DNA from: Thermoplasmata archaeon | GTDB taxonomy: Archaea; Thermoplasmatota; Thermoplasmata; UBA10834 | Length of the DNA stretch: 55,616 bases | Assembly (NCBI GenBank): GCA_021789945.1 | Contig: JAJYIS010000003.1 | Location: forward strand, 1 to 55,616 | Reading direction: 5' to 3' | Part shown: positions 30,237-40,220 of the stretch, piece after piece | Numbering within the stretch: position 1 is the stretch's first letter | How the letters are laid out: every line of letters starts with the position of its first letter | Program-made: the position numbers and the translations under genes | Notes under the pieces: model-generated | Told to the model about the DNA's origin: nothing | Database searches by the model: none | Seen by the model: the letters and a program-made list of their open reading frames with translations, nothing else

Positions 30237-31496
30237 ATGGACTTGATCATCCTTGTCTACGTCCTGCTCATGATCGCCTTCGCGAAGGCGGTCGGGGAGC
30301 TCGTGACAAGGGTGAGCCAGCCTGCGATAGTCGGCGAGCTCCTTGCGGGCATAGTCCTGGGGCCGTTCCTGCTGGGCGCTGTCTTCTCCGGGCTCTCGGA
30401 CATGTACACGACCGCGTCCGAGCCCGGGAAGTTCATCTCCGACCTGGGAGACCTCGGGATGCTCTTCCTGATGCTGTATTCCGGGCTCCAGTTCTCCCCG
30501 GGCGCCCTGCGCAGCTCCTCCAGGCTCGGCGGGAGCATAGCCGTCGTGGGCATGGTGCTCCCGATGGTGCTCGGCTATTTCGCAGGCGTGCTCCTCGGGA
30601 TGAGCGGCCTGCCTCTAGCGTTCCTCTCGCTCGCGGTGTCCGTCACGGCACTTCCGGTCACCCTCAGGATGCTCGTGGACCTGGAGGTGATGAGGACAGA
30701 GACCGCTGGCACGATAACCAGCGCCGCGCTCATCACCGACGCCGCCCTGATGCTCGGCCTGAGCCTCATCCTGGGAAGCACGACCGGGCCCATGACTCCC
30801 CTGGAGGCGACCGTGCTCTCCGGCGGCTTCATCATGTTCTTCGTCCTAGCGGTCGCGGTGGGCAGGTACGTCGTGCCCCATGTCTACCAGCTCTTGAAGT
30901 GGATGCGCACGGGGGAGGCCGCGTTCGCGGTCGCCATCGGGTTCGCGATCGCATTCGCCATACTCGCCGAGAGGCTCGGGCTGCCGACGGTCATAGGCGC
31001 GTTCATAGCAGGCCTGTTGCTCAGACAGGCGGGGAAGGGGCTGAAGGCCTGGGACAGGGTCGAGGACATCTTATCCGGGGTGACCATGGGGTTCCTCGCG
31101 CCGATATTCTTCGTGCTCATCGGGTTCACCGTGGACTTCAAGATCGTCATGAACGCATTGCCGATGCTCGCCGTCGTCACGCTCGTCGCCATCGTCGGGA
31201 AGATCGCGGGGTCGTACGTCCCGGGAAGGGCGTTCGGGCTGAAGGACAGGGAGGCAATGGCCGTCGGCTCGATGATGATGGCCAAGGGCGCCATGGAGCT
31301 GGTGTTCGCGAGGATTGCGCTCGAGCAGGGCATCATCGACGATAAGCTGTTCTCCGTGCTGGTGCTGATGGCTTTCGTCTCGACCATGCTCGCGCCAATC
31401 ATGTTCAAGTTCTTCTTCAACCGTGCTGTCGGGCGCGGGGAAATCAAGCGATCCGCAGAGCCCGCGGTCGACCTCGGGGACGCTGACCTGGCCTAG
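30237..31496 (+). CDS. Cation:proton antiporter (CPA2/KefB-like)
   Basis: QPAIVGELLAGIVLGPFLLG, multiple TM, GLPTVIGAFIAGLLL. Confidence 0.88.
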   Translation: MDLIILVYVLLMIAFAKAVGELVTRVSQPAIVGELLAGIVLGPFLLGAVFSGLSDMYTTASEPGKFISDLGDLGMLFLMLYSGLQFSPGALRSSSRLGGSIAVVGMVLPMVLGYFAGVLLGMSGLPLAFLSLAVSVTALPVTLRMLVDLEVMRTETAGTITSAALITDAALMLGLSLILGSTTGPMTPLEATVLSGGFIMFFVLAVAVGRYVVPHVYQLLKWMRTGEAAFAVAIGFAIAFAILAERLGLPTVIGAFIAGLLLRQAGKGLKAWDRVEDILSGVTMGFLAPIFFVLIGFTVDFKIVMNALPMLAVVTLVAIVGKIAGSYVPGRAFGLKDREAMAVGSMMMAKGAMELVFARIALEQGIIDDKLFSVLVLMAFVSTMLAPIMFKFFFNRAVGRGEIKRSAEPAVDLGDADLA

Positions 31497-32413
31497 GCCG
31501 CTCCCGCGCGCTCCCGCCTCCGGGGGAGGCCTGTCTGGTTCGCGATGACGATGCCCAGCACGATGATGACCCCGCAGAGGACGGTCCAACTCTGCACGCC
31601 CTCGCTCCTCAGGATCCAAGCGAAGACGGATGCGAAGACGGGCATGAGGTAGATGAGGAACGCCATCCTCGAGACGTCCTGCTTCTCGAGCGAGCGGAGG
31701 TAGAGCACCGACGACAGTCCGGCGCACAGGACCCCCAGCACGACGAGGTTCGCAATCGAATTCGATGTGTAGACGGCCTCGGAGCCGGACTCGAGCGGGA
31801 CGGCCGCGCCCAGCATGAGAGTCCCGAGCGCCACGCCCAGGCCGATTATCAGCATGGGCGGGTTCCTCTCGAGCATCCTCTTCGCCGCCACCCATGCCAG
31901 CCCGTAGGAGGCCGCCGATACGAGGATCAGCACGTTGTCCACGAACTCCTGGTTGTCGAGGGATATCCCCCCGCTCGCGACCAGGAGGATCGTGCCGGTC
32001 ATCGCAATCAGGGTGCCGACCGCCTTGGCCCTCGTCAGCTCCTCCTTGAGGAGCAGGATCGCGAATGCGAGCGTCATCACCGGCCCGGACGACTGTATGA
32101 CGGACGCGATGGAGGATGTCCCGTGCTGGAGCCCGATGTTCTGAGCCACGTTCGGGAGCGCGACGTACAGGAACCCGAGGGCGAGGAGCATCTTCCACTC
32201 CTTCGCGATGGTGGACCTCATCTCCGCGGCCGAGTGCCGTAGCAGGACCGCGACCATCAGGACCGCCGATGCGAGGACGAACCTGACGAATCCGAGCATT
32301 ATCGGGGAGAAGTCCTCCAGACCGGTCTGGATGAGCGGGAATGCGAGGCCCCAGAGCACGACCGCTCCGAGCGCAGACGCGGAATCCAGCCAGAACCGCC
32401 TATCTTCTGCCAT
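31493..32413 (-). CDS. EamA/DMT family transporter
   Basis: WGLAFPLIQTGLEDFSPIMLGFVRF, about ten TM helices in two repeats. Confidence 0.85.
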   Translation of the reverse strand: MAEDRRFWLDSASALGAVVLWGLAFPLIQTGLEDFSPIMLGFVRFVLASAVLMVAVLLRHSAAEMRSTIAKEWKMLLALGFLYVALPNVAQNIGLQHGTSSIASVIQSSGPVMTLAFAILLLKEELTRAKAVGTLIAMTGTILLVASGGISLDNQEFVDNVLILVSAASYGLAWVAAKRMLERNPPMLIIGLGVALGTLMLGAAVPLESGSEAVYTSNSIANLVVLGVLCAGLSSVLYLRSLEKQDVSRMAFLIYLMPVFASVFAWILRSEGVQSWTVLCGVIIVLGIVIANQTGLPRRRERAGAA

Positions 32414-32487
32414 GAGCGGAGGGCGAATGCACTCAGGGATTTTAGTCTGTCTGTCCGGGACGCAGGTCCTAGCCCGAGGCTCAGCGG

Positions 32488-33900
32488 TCAATCCGCGCGG
32501 GGTTCCTTGGGCTTGCCCTTGCTCAAGAGCTCGAGCCGCCGGCCCTCGTCGTACAAGCAACGGACGGCCTTGGCCGCACGCATGGCGGAGGCGTAGACGG
32601 GTATGTTCTTGACCCTAAGCTCCTGGACGACCTCGTCTATCTCGGGGCCTCCCACCCAGCACGCCACGATAGGCTTCTTCAGGTTGCGCTTCTCCTCGAC
32701 GAGCTTGATGACAGCTCCCACGTACTCCCTGGGCCTGGCTATGCCGGCATGGACGCAGGTCATTATGAGGGAGTCCACGTTCGGGTCCGAGAGCATGATG
32801 CTCCCGGTCGCGTGATACCTATGAAACCTAGCGTCGCCGGTCACATCGAGCGGGTTCCTCGCGGTGGTTATCGGAGGCAGCTGGGGCTTCAGGGCCTCTA
32901 TGGTCCTCTTCGTGAGGTTCGGCACCTTGAGGCCGATGGATTCGCACCAGTCAGCCACCATGATGCCGGCGCCTCCGCCGTTGGATATGATTCCCACCCT
33001 GTTCCCGGGCGCCGGCGGCTGGTATGCGAGCGCCCTCGCGAAGTCGAAGAGCTCTATGACATCATAGGCCCTCTGGATGTGCACCTGCTTGAACGCGGAG
33101 TCGTAGACGGCGTCCGAGCCGCTCAGCGAACCGGTGTGCGTGGACGCCGCCGCCGAGCCCGCTGGCGTCCTGCCAGCCTTGATCGCCACGATCGGCTTCC
33201 TGCAGCGGCGTGCGGAGTCCAGGAACTTCTTGCCGTCCTTGATGCCCTCGATGTACATCGCGATGACCTTCGTGGCATCGTCCTGGTCCAGGTAGTCGAT
33301 GATGTCCGCGTCGTCGACATCGGCCTTGTTCCCGATGCTGATCACCCTCGAGAGCCCGATGTACTCCCCGTTCGCGTAGTAGATCATGCCTATGCAGAGC
33401 GCGCCGCTCTGGCTAATGAGCGCAATCTCCCCCGGCCTGGGCATGCCGAACACGAAAGCCGCGTCGAGGTTGTCGATCGGGTCCTTGTACCCCAGCGTGT
33501 TCGGCCCGATCAGTCTGATGCCGCCCTTCCGGGCGATCTGAAGGACCTCGTCCTCCAGCTCCTTCCCCTTCTCGCCTATCTCGCCGAATCCCGATGATAT
33601 CACGATCGCGCCCTTGACCTTCTTCTTGGCGCACTCGGTCATGACCTTGGGCACGAACTCGGCCGGCACGGCGATGATCGCGAGGTCGATGTCCTCCTTG
33701 ACCGCGAGGACGCTTGGCTGCGTCTTGAGCCCTATGATCTGCGGGGTCTCGGGGTTTATCGGGATCACCTTTCCCGTGTAACCGTTCACGAGAATGTTCT
33801 GGAGTATCTCGTATCCGACCTTCATCGGGTTCCTGGAAGCGCCGATCACCGCGATGGTCTTCGGCGAGAAAATCGGTCTTAGGTCCTCAACGGCGCCCAT
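32488..33900 (-). CDS. Acetate/acyl-CoA ligase (ADP-forming) alpha subunit
   Basis: FSPKTIAVIGASRNPMKVGYEILQNI, GPNTLGY, SQSGALC, THTGSLSGSDAVYDSAFKQ. Confidence 0.93.
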   Translation of the reverse strand: MGAVEDLRPIFSPKTIAVIGASRNPMKVGYEILQNILVNGYTGKVIPINPETPQIIGLKTQPSVLAVKEDIDLAIIAVPAEFVPKVMTECAKKKVKGAIVISSGFGEIGEKGKELEDEVLQIARKGGIRLIGPNTLGYKDPIDNLDAAFVFGMPRPGEIALISQSGALCIGMIYYANGEYIGLSRVISIGNKADVDDADIIDYLDQDDATKVIAMYIEGIKDGKKFLDSARRCRKPIVAIKAGRTPAGSAAASTHTGSLSGSDAVYDSAFKQVHIQRAYDVIELFDFARALAYQPPAPGNRVGIISNGGGAGIMVADWCESIGLKVPNLTKRTIEALKPQLPPITTARNPLDVTGDARFHRYHATGSIMLSDPNVDSLIMTCVHAGIARPREYVGAVIKLVEEKRNLKKPIVACWVGGPEIDEVVQELRVKNIPVYASAMRAAKAVRCLYDEGRRLELLSKGKPKEPRAD

Positions 33901-34169
33901 CGGTCAATCACTAGCGGACGCAAGAGAGGTGTAGGCTCAATTAAGTCTTTCCGACGCACTAGTGCCGGTGTCACGCCGGTGGCCTCGCACGCGGACGCCT
34001 GCTTTCGGTTCGACCGCCCCGGACTCCCGGCCTATGAGATAGGACCATCTGGACGCGCTAGTGGACTTGCTGGAGGCTCCGTGCGAACCCCAGGAACGGT
34101 TAATATACGATGAATATCTTATCCATCGAAGCCGCGCTGGGCGAACGCATTCCCACGGGGGAAATTGAG

Positions 34170-35306
34170 ATGCCAGAAAAGATAACCGTGTCGCTGATAA
34201 AGGCCGATGTCGGATCGATCGCGGGACACTCGAGACCGCACCCCAAGATGATGGAGGTGGCATCGGACACTTTGAGAAAGGCCGTACGGGACGGTCTGCT
34301 GATCGACTACTACGTCACCAGATGCGGGGACGACATACAGCTTCTGATGACACACAGGGAGGGCGAGAACAACAGACAGGTGCACGAGCTCGCATGGAAC
34401 GCCTTCATGGCCGCGTCCAAGGAGGCGAAGAAGATGCACCTGTACGCCGCCGGCCAGGACCTGCTCTCAGACGCGTTCTCCGGGAACGTGAGGGGCCAAG
34501 GCCCGGGTGCCGCCGAGATGGAGTTCGAGGAGCGCCCGACAGAGCCGATGCTGGTCTTCATGGCGGACAAGTGCGGCCCTGCCGCGTACTCGTTACCCAT
34601 ATCCAAGATCTTCATGGACCCGTTCACGACGACCGGGCTCGTGATCGACCCGCGGGCGCACCTCGGGTACGACCTCGAGATAGTCGACGTCGTAGACCAC
34701 AAGAAGGTCCTCATGAGCTCCCCGGCCGAGCTGTACGACATCCTCGCGCTCATAGGCGACACGACCAGGTACGCGGTCAAGAGGGTCATCCACAGGACGC
34801 TCGGGATATCCGCTGTCGTGTCGACCGAGAAGCTGAACATCCTGGCAGGGAAGTACGTTGGGAAGGACGACCCCGTGATGCTCGTAAGATGCCAGTCCGG
34901 CTTCCCGGCCGTCGGGGAGGTCCTGCAGCCGTTCGCGTTCCCGCAGCTGGTCGCTGGCTGGATGCGCGGGTCCCACTACGGCGCATGGTACCCCTGCGGG
35001 GTCGACGATTCCGATCCTTCGTACTTCGACGGCCCGCCGAGGGTGTGCTCGCTCGGCATCCAGATCAATGGCGGCAAGATACAGGGCGCTGAGCCACCGG
35101 GCGGCAAGCCGGGCGACCACAAGCCGGTCGACTACTTCTCGGGCAAGGAGTGGGACCACGTCAGGGACAAGGCGATGAGGATCTCCATCTACATGCGCGG
35201 GCACGGCCCGTTCATGCCGGGCATCGTCTCTCCAGAGGACCTCGAGTACACGACGAGGCCGGAGATCCTGAAGAAGCTCGAGCCCAGGATGAAGCCTCTC
35301 GAATGA
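34170..35306 (+). CDS. fbp: Archaeal fructose-1,6-bisphosphate aldolase/phosphatase
   Basis: ITVSLIKADVGSIAGHSRPHP, GDDIQLLMTH, VFMADKCGPAAYSLP, FDGPPRVCSLG; start at internal ATG. Confidence 0.93.
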   Translation: MPEKITVSLIKADVGSIAGHSRPHPKMMEVASDTLRKAVRDGLLIDYYVTRCGDDIQLLMTHREGENNRQVHELAWNAFMAASKEAKKMHLYAAGQDLLSDAFSGNVRGQGPGAAEMEFEERPTEPMLVFMADKCGPAAYSLPISKIFMDPFTTTGLVIDPRAHLGYDLEIVDVVDHKKVLMSSPAELYDILALIGDTTRYAVKRVIHRTLGISAVVSTEKLNILAGKYVGKDDPVMLVRCQSGFPAVGEVLQPFAFPQLVAGWMRGSHYGAWYPCGVDDSDPSYFDGPPRVCSLGIQINGGKIQGAEPPGGKPGDHKPVDYFSGKEWDHVRDKAMRISIYMRGHGPFMPGIVSPEDLEYTTRPEILKKLEPRMKPLE

Positions 35307-35316
35307 GGGCGTTGCC

Positions 35317-35994
35317 GTGAGCATCCGCATGCCCGCCATCGTGATCAACTTCAAGACCTATCTGGAGGCCAGCGGGAGCGCCGCCCTCGAGCTCGCGAAG
35401 CTGTGCGACCATGTCTCGTCAGAGACCGGCGCGTCGATCGTCGTCGCGCCCCCGATGCTGGACCTCGCGGCGGTCGCTTCGGCCGTCGGCATACCGGTGT
35501 TCGCCCAGCATATCGACAGCGTCACGTCGGGCAGCACGACGGGCCATGTCACGATCGAGAACGCGAAGGCCTCGGGGGCCAAGGGGACGCTTGTGAACCA
35601 TTCGGAGCACAGGATCAGGATCGCGGAGATCCATGAGATCATCGACCGCGCCCGTCCGCTCGGGCTGTCGACGATAGTGTGCACGAACAACCTCGCGGTC
35701 AGCAAGGCGTGCGCCGCCATGGACCCGGACTTCGTCGCGATCGAGCCTCCAGAGCTGATAGGCGGCGAGGTGTCCGTCACGACGGCCAACCCGAGGATAG
35801 TCTCGGACACCGTCCAGTCGATCCGGAAGATCAGCGGCAGCGTTGGAGTGCTCTGCGGAGCCGGCGTGAAGAACGGCCGCGACGTGGCTGCCGCGCTCGC
35901 GCTCGGCACGGACGGGGTGCTCTTGGCGAGCGGGGTCGTGAAGGCCAAGGATCGGCGCGCGACCCTCATGGACCTCGTGTCGGGGCTGGGATAG
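35317..35994 (+). CDS. tpiA: Triosephosphate isomerase, archaeal type
   Basis: VINFKTYLEASG, VNHSEHRI, AIEPPELIGG, VLCGAGVKNGRD. Confidence 0.95.
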   Translation: MSIRMPAIVINFKTYLEASGSAALELAKLCDHVSSETGASIVVAPPMLDLAAVASAVGIPVFAQHIDSVTSGSTTGHVTIENAKASGAKGTLVNHSEHRIRIAEIHEIIDRARPLGLSTIVCTNNLAVSKACAAMDPDFVAIEPPELIGGEVSVTTANPRIVSDTVQSIRKISGSVGVLCGAGVKNGRDVAAALALGTDGVLLASGVVKAKDRRATLMDLVSGLG

Positions 35995-36050
35995 CCGAAG
36001 ACTACCTGTAAGCAAGTTGTTCTTGACCGGGGGCCCGGCATACACTCCCG

Positions 36051-38225
36051 ATGCGGCGTGAACACATCCAGGCGGTGTCGTCGGCCTTGCTTCTAACCTT
36101 CGTTGTGTTCATCCCGCATCACGTCGACGACACCGCCATCGCCCCGAAGTCGGCCTCACTGGTCTCGTCTCCAGGCCTGCTGATCTCCGAGTTTTACCCC
36201 CGCGGGTTCTGCGACGACGAATACATCGTTCTGTCGAACCAGTGCGGGACCGCTATCGACCTGAAGGGCTGGAACCTGACGGACGGCGAAGGAGTGCTCA
36301 GTTTCGCCTCCGACGTATGGCTCACGGACGGGGAGTCCTTCTCCATCTCATGGAACCAGAGCTCGTTCTGGCAGGCGTATGGGAGACTGCCGGAGGTATC
36401 CATGGACTCGACGGAAGCCGCGAGCGTCATCCGTTCGTCCGGCAGCTTCAGGCTGGGGGATTCCGGAGACTCGATGGCCCTCAGCTCCCCCCAGGGGCGC
36501 CTGGTCGACGCAGTGATCTACGGGTCCACGAGCGAGACCTCCCAAGGATGGTCGGGCGACCCGATGCCGGCGCTCAAGCAGGGCGAGGTCGCCAAGAGGG
36601 TCAGCTCCGCGGGGGCGCTGCTCGACACCGACTCCATGCTTGACTGGATGCCGTTTCGAGAGTTCAGGTACGGCTATACGGACCTCCAGAGCGGCAGCAT
36701 CGACATCGCGGCCGGGAACATCACGACCTTCGTAAGCCCCGACAATTCGCAGGACATCGTGCTGTCAGGGATAGGGCATGCCAGCAAGAGCATCAGCGCA
36801 TGCTCGTACGAGTTCTCCTCGGCGCCGGTCACAAAGGCACTCATCGAGGCGAGGCAGCGCGGGACGGCGGTCCGGCTGCTCGTCGACGGCTCGCCCTCAG
36901 GGGGCATGTCCGAGGGCGAGCTCGCATGCCTTTCCGTCCTCTCGCGGTCCGGGATCGATGTCCGCGCCGTCAAGGGGAACACATCGTCTGGGGTGGTCCA
37001 GCACACCGGCGCTCTCCACGCGAAGTACATCGTCATCGACTCGCTCGTCACGATCGTCATGTCAGAGAACCTCGTCGAGCAGGGCATGCCGACCGACAGG
37101 GTCTTCGGCAACCGCGGCTGGGGTGTCGAGATCCGGGACTCAAGGGCCGCGAGGCTCGTCCTGGACGTGTTTGAGGCAGACTCAAGGCTCTCCAGGAGGG
37201 ACGTCGTCCTTTGGCCCAACTGCCCACTGTTCAACGGCTCTGCGGAGCTGCCCAAGGCCCCGGACCAGAACCACACGCAGGAACTGTTCGAGCCGCTGGT
37301 GAATTCAGAGCCTGCGCGCATCACTCTCTGTCTCTCCCCGGACATCTCGGTCCAGCGGCCGTATCTCGCGCCGCTGATCGAATGCTCCCGCAGGTTCGTC
37401 GGCGAGCAGTTCCAGGCCGACCTCTGGTGGAAGGAGAGATGGAACAACGAATCGATTGTCAGCCCACTCGTCTCGGCCCTGGAGTCATCGCTCAGGGCCG
37501 GCGGGAGCGCGAGGCTGCTGCTCGACTCCTCGTGGTACAACGTTCCAGGGAACGGCGCGGTCGCCGACAGTCTCAGGGAGAACACGACGTTCGCCGGGAT
37601 GGACGGCGAGTTCGCGCTCCTCAATCCCGCCAGCCCTATCACCGCCCTGCACAACAAGGGCGCCGTGATCGACGGGAGAACGACATTGATATCGAGCAAC
37701 AACTGGGTCTTCGCATCGTTTGCCAGGAACCGCGAGCTGGGCGTCCTGGTGTACTCCGTCGAGGTCGCAGACTACTTCACCACGGTCTTCGAATCTGACT
37801 GGAACCCGGACAGGACACCTCCCGTCGCGGACGCGGGGGAGGATATCGAGATGGCCGCGGGCGAGACCGTCATGATCACCTCTGGGCGGTCGTTCGACGA
37901 CCGCGTGATATCCTCAGTCGCATGGGACACGGACGGCGACGGGTTCGCGGAGTCCTGGAACCGGTCGATCGACTACACGGCGAGCGTCCCCGGAGACCAT
38001 CGGATCGTGCTCACCGTGGAAGATTCGTGGGGGAACGCCGCGACCGACGAAATCATCGTGAGCGTGATTGTCCCGGATGGCCCTGGGCGAGCAGGCCATG
38101 GCGGGCTCGTCGGCCTGGAATGGCTCGCTCCGATCGTCCTCGCCGCAGCATACGTCGCATTCAGGAGACGGCGGCCTGCCGGGGAGGCGCCTTCGCGGAA
38201 GCTTAATCATCGACCTAAGGCGTGA
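36051..38225 (+). CDS. Secreted/anchored protein with LTD, PLD-like (two HKD motifs) and PKD-like domains
   Basis: N-terminal hydrophobic segment; LLISEFYPRGFCDDEYIVLSNQCGTAIDLKGWNLTDG; HAKYIVID and HNKGAVID; PKD-like C-terminal region; terminal TM plus basic tail. Confidence 0.8.
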   Translation: MRREHIQAVSSALLLTFVVFIPHHVDDTAIAPKSASLVSSPGLLISEFYPRGFCDDEYIVLSNQCGTAIDLKGWNLTDGEGVLSFASDVWLTDGESFSISWNQSSFWQAYGRLPEVSMDSTEAASVIRSSGSFRLGDSGDSMALSSPQGRLVDAVIYGSTSETSQGWSGDPMPALKQGEVAKRVSSAGALLDTDSMLDWMPFREFRYGYTDLQSGSIDIAAGNITTFVSPDNSQDIVLSGIGHASKSISACSYEFSSAPVTKALIEARQRGTAVRLLVDGSPSGGMSEGELACLSVLSRSGIDVRAVKGNTSSGVVQHTGALHAKYIVIDSLVTIVMSENLVEQGMPTDRVFGNRGWGVEIRDSRAARLVLDVFEADSRLSRRDVVLWPNCPLFNGSAELPKAPDQNHTQELFEPLVNSEPARITLCLSPDISVQRPYLAPLIECSRRFVGEQFQADLWWKERWNNESIVSPLVSALESSLRAGGSARLLLDSSWYNVPGNGAVADSLRENTTFAGMDGEFALLNPASPITALHNKGAVIDGRTTLISSNNWVFASFARNRELGVLVYSVEVADYFTTVFESDWNPDRTPPVADAGEDIEMAAGETVMITSGRSFDDRVISSVAWDTDGDGFAESWNRSIDYTASVPGDHRIVLTVEDSWGNAATDEIIVSVIVPDGPGRAGHGGLVGLEWLAPIVLAAAYVAFRRRRPAGEAPSRKLNHRPKA

Positions 38226-38235
38226 CGCCCCCGCG

Positions 38236-38679
38236 ATGATCGTCACCCGCCCGTTCGCCCCTCCAGACATACCTGAGGTCATCCGGATCGTCGAGGACTC
38301 GCTCAGGGAGAATTATCCTCCTTCCCTGTATCTCACGGTCCACAATCTGTGGAGGGAGGGCTTCATCGTGCTGATCCAGGACGGCAAGATGGCGGGTTTC
38401 GTCGCGGCCGTCCCAAACGGAAACAACGTTGCCAGGGTCCTCATGCTGGCCGTCCTGCGCCCGTACAGGAACCGGTCGTTCGGGAAGCGCCTCATGAACG
38501 AGCTCTTCTCGAGCTGTCGCGCGAAGGGTTTGGACACGGTCATCCTCGAGGTCCGGAAGAGCAACAGGGTGGCCATCGCGTTCTACGAGCGCCTGGGCTT
38601 CACGGTCTACGGGGAGATGAAGAAGTTCTACAGCAACGGTGAGGACGCCTACAAGATGATGCGCGTGCTCGAGACCTGA
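38236..38679 (+). CDS. GNAT family N-acetyltransferase (RimI-like)
   Basis: MLAVLRPYRNRSFGKRLMNELFSSCRAKGLDTVILEVRKSNRVAIAFYERLGFTVYG. Confidence 0.88.
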   Translation: MIVTRPFAPPDIPEVIRIVEDSLRENYPPSLYLTVHNLWREGFIVLIQDGKMAGFVAAVPNGNNVARVLMLAVLRPYRNRSFGKRLMNELFSSCRAKGLDTVILEVRKSNRVAIAFYERLGFTVYGEMKKFYSNGEDAYKMMRVLET

Positions 38680-38687
38680 ACGGGCGC

Positions 38688-40214
38688 CTACTGATAGCCC
38701 CTCTTGTCGTCGTAAACGTGATAGTTCCAGTACTGGTATGGCGAGGACTCCTTCTCGGAGGTGCTCATGTCGGAGGAGATGGCGCCCATGTAGCTGCCGT
38801 ACCTGTCCTTGATCTGCTCCTCGACCGGCCTCGCCCTCTTCAGCGCCTCCTTGATGTGCGCTGGCTCGATCAGTCTCGCCTGCTCGAGCACCGCGATGTC
38901 GCCCGCGGCCCGGATGAGCCCTCCGAGCTCCCTCAGCCTGAGGGTGAGCGACTTGTCCCTGTTGTCCACGAATTTGGCCCTTCTGCGCGCCTCGTCGATC
39001 AGCATCATGATGGAGTCCCTGGACGCGTGCGGTATCTTCGCGTCCATCGTGATCTCCTGAGCCACGAACTGCGCGAGCCTGGACCTGTTCTCCTCGGTGT
39101 CGGGCATGACGGTCTCCACGAGCACCTCGTACCCTCCGCCGTTTATCCTCGACCTGAGGGGCGAGAGTATGTGCGGCAGGTCCTGGATGTTGCACGCGCC
39201 GACGAATATGAAGTCGCATGGGACATTGTCCACCCTCACGCTCGCGCCCGCGCTCTGCGGGTTCCTCCCCGCTATCGGGAACCGCTTCTCCTGCATCGCC
39301 GTGAGCATGAACCTCTGGAGATGGCCAAGGTGCGGGAGCTCGTCTATGAAGAGGACGCCCTGGTGGGCGCTGTGGATCGCGCCCGCGACGACCCTGTCGT
39401 AGGGCTGGGTGCCCAGCTGCGGGTGGCCCCCGTACGGGTCGTGCCTCACGTCCCCGAGCAGCTCGACCTCGCTTGCCCCGGTTGCCAGGACAAACGGGTT
39501 GCGCGTGATCGGCACTATGACCTTCTTCGGGCTCTCCTTCTCCAGCTCGCGCCTCTTCTCGAGGGCCTGCTGGTCGAGGACCTTGATCATCTCGCCTGCG
39601 CGCTCGAAGACGACGACCTCCTCCTTGCCGAACCTCTTCCTCGTGGTCGTGACGCGCTCTCTCCCGACCATCTGGCCCATGGTGACCTCCATGAGCCCTC
39701 CCAGGAGGTCCCCGAACGGGTTGTTCGCGGTGGACTTCACCTGTGCCACCTTCGCCCTCGAGCACTTAGGGCAGAACCCTTCCTTGGGCGACGAGTATGT
39801 CCCGCAGTTCGAGCACCTGTAGCCCAGGCGCTCAGCGACGCTCACAGGGGCCTCCTTGGGGTCGATGTACTCCCCCTCGGCGTACCCCTTCGACTCGAGC
39901 TCCTTCTCGACCTCGTCGATGGACCTGACCTCGACTAGCGGGCGCTCCGGGTTCTCAGGGTTGTGGACGACCCTGATCTCCTCCGTCGGGCGGGCAAGGT
40001 GCAGCGAGAGCGCCTGTGCGATCATCGACTTGCCAGTGCCGGGAGGGCCCACGAGCAGGAAATGCCTCCTCTGGGACGCCGCGATCCTCGCCAGCCTGAC
40101 GGCTTCCTCTTGGCCTATGACCCTTTCAAGGGGGTCCGTCGGGACCTTGATGTCCTCTGAGGATTCGATGTCTTCCAGCAGACTAGCTGTCTTCTCGGGA
40201 GTCATGAAGTTCAA
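38688..40214 (-). CDS. LonB-like AAA+ ATPase without the S16 protease domain, with zinc-ribbon insert
   Basis: RVIGQEEAVRLARIAASQRRHFLLVGPPGTGKSMIAQAL, HQGVLFIDELPHL, PCDFIFVGACNIQDL, ARPVEEQIKDRYG then a short tail and stop; CSNCGTYSSPKEGFCPKC insert. Confidence 0.85.
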   Translation of the reverse strand: MNFMTPEKTASLLEDIESSEDIKVPTDPLERVIGQEEAVRLARIAASQRRHFLLVGPPGTGKSMIAQALSLHLARPTEEIRVVHNPENPERPLVEVRSIDEVEKELESKGYAEGEYIDPKEAPVSVAERLGYRCSNCGTYSSPKEGFCPKCSRAKVAQVKSTANNPFGDLLGGLMEVTMGQMVGRERVTTTRKRFGKEEVVVFERAGEMIKVLDQQALEKRRELEKESPKKVIVPITRNPFVLATGASEVELLGDVRHDPYGGHPQLGTQPYDRVVAGAIHSAHQGVLFIDELPHLGHLQRFMLTAMQEKRFPIAGRNPQSAGASVRVDNVPCDFIFVGACNIQDLPHILSPLRSRINGGGYEVLVETVMPDTEENRSRLAQFVAQEITMDAKIPHASRDSIMMLIDEARRRAKFVDNRDKSLTLRLRELGGLIRAAGDIAVLEQARLIEPAHIKEALKRARPVEEQIKDRYGSYMGAISSDMSTSEKESSPYQYWNYHVYDDKRGYQ

Positions 40215-40220
40215 CGGTGC

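Noticed and set aside
31071-32198. 375-aa minus-strand ORF spanning the antiporter and DMT transporter
   Set aside because: Crosses two well-supported genes and has shadow-frame composition.
38215-39765. 516-aa minus-strand ORF overlapping the LonB-like gene and GNAT gene
   Set aside because: Arg/Gly/His-rich shadow frame; the overlapping frames have clear conserved motifs.
38718-39938. 406-aa plus-strand ORF antisense to the LonB-like gene
   Set aside because: Antisense shadow ORF with biased composition and no recognisable motif.
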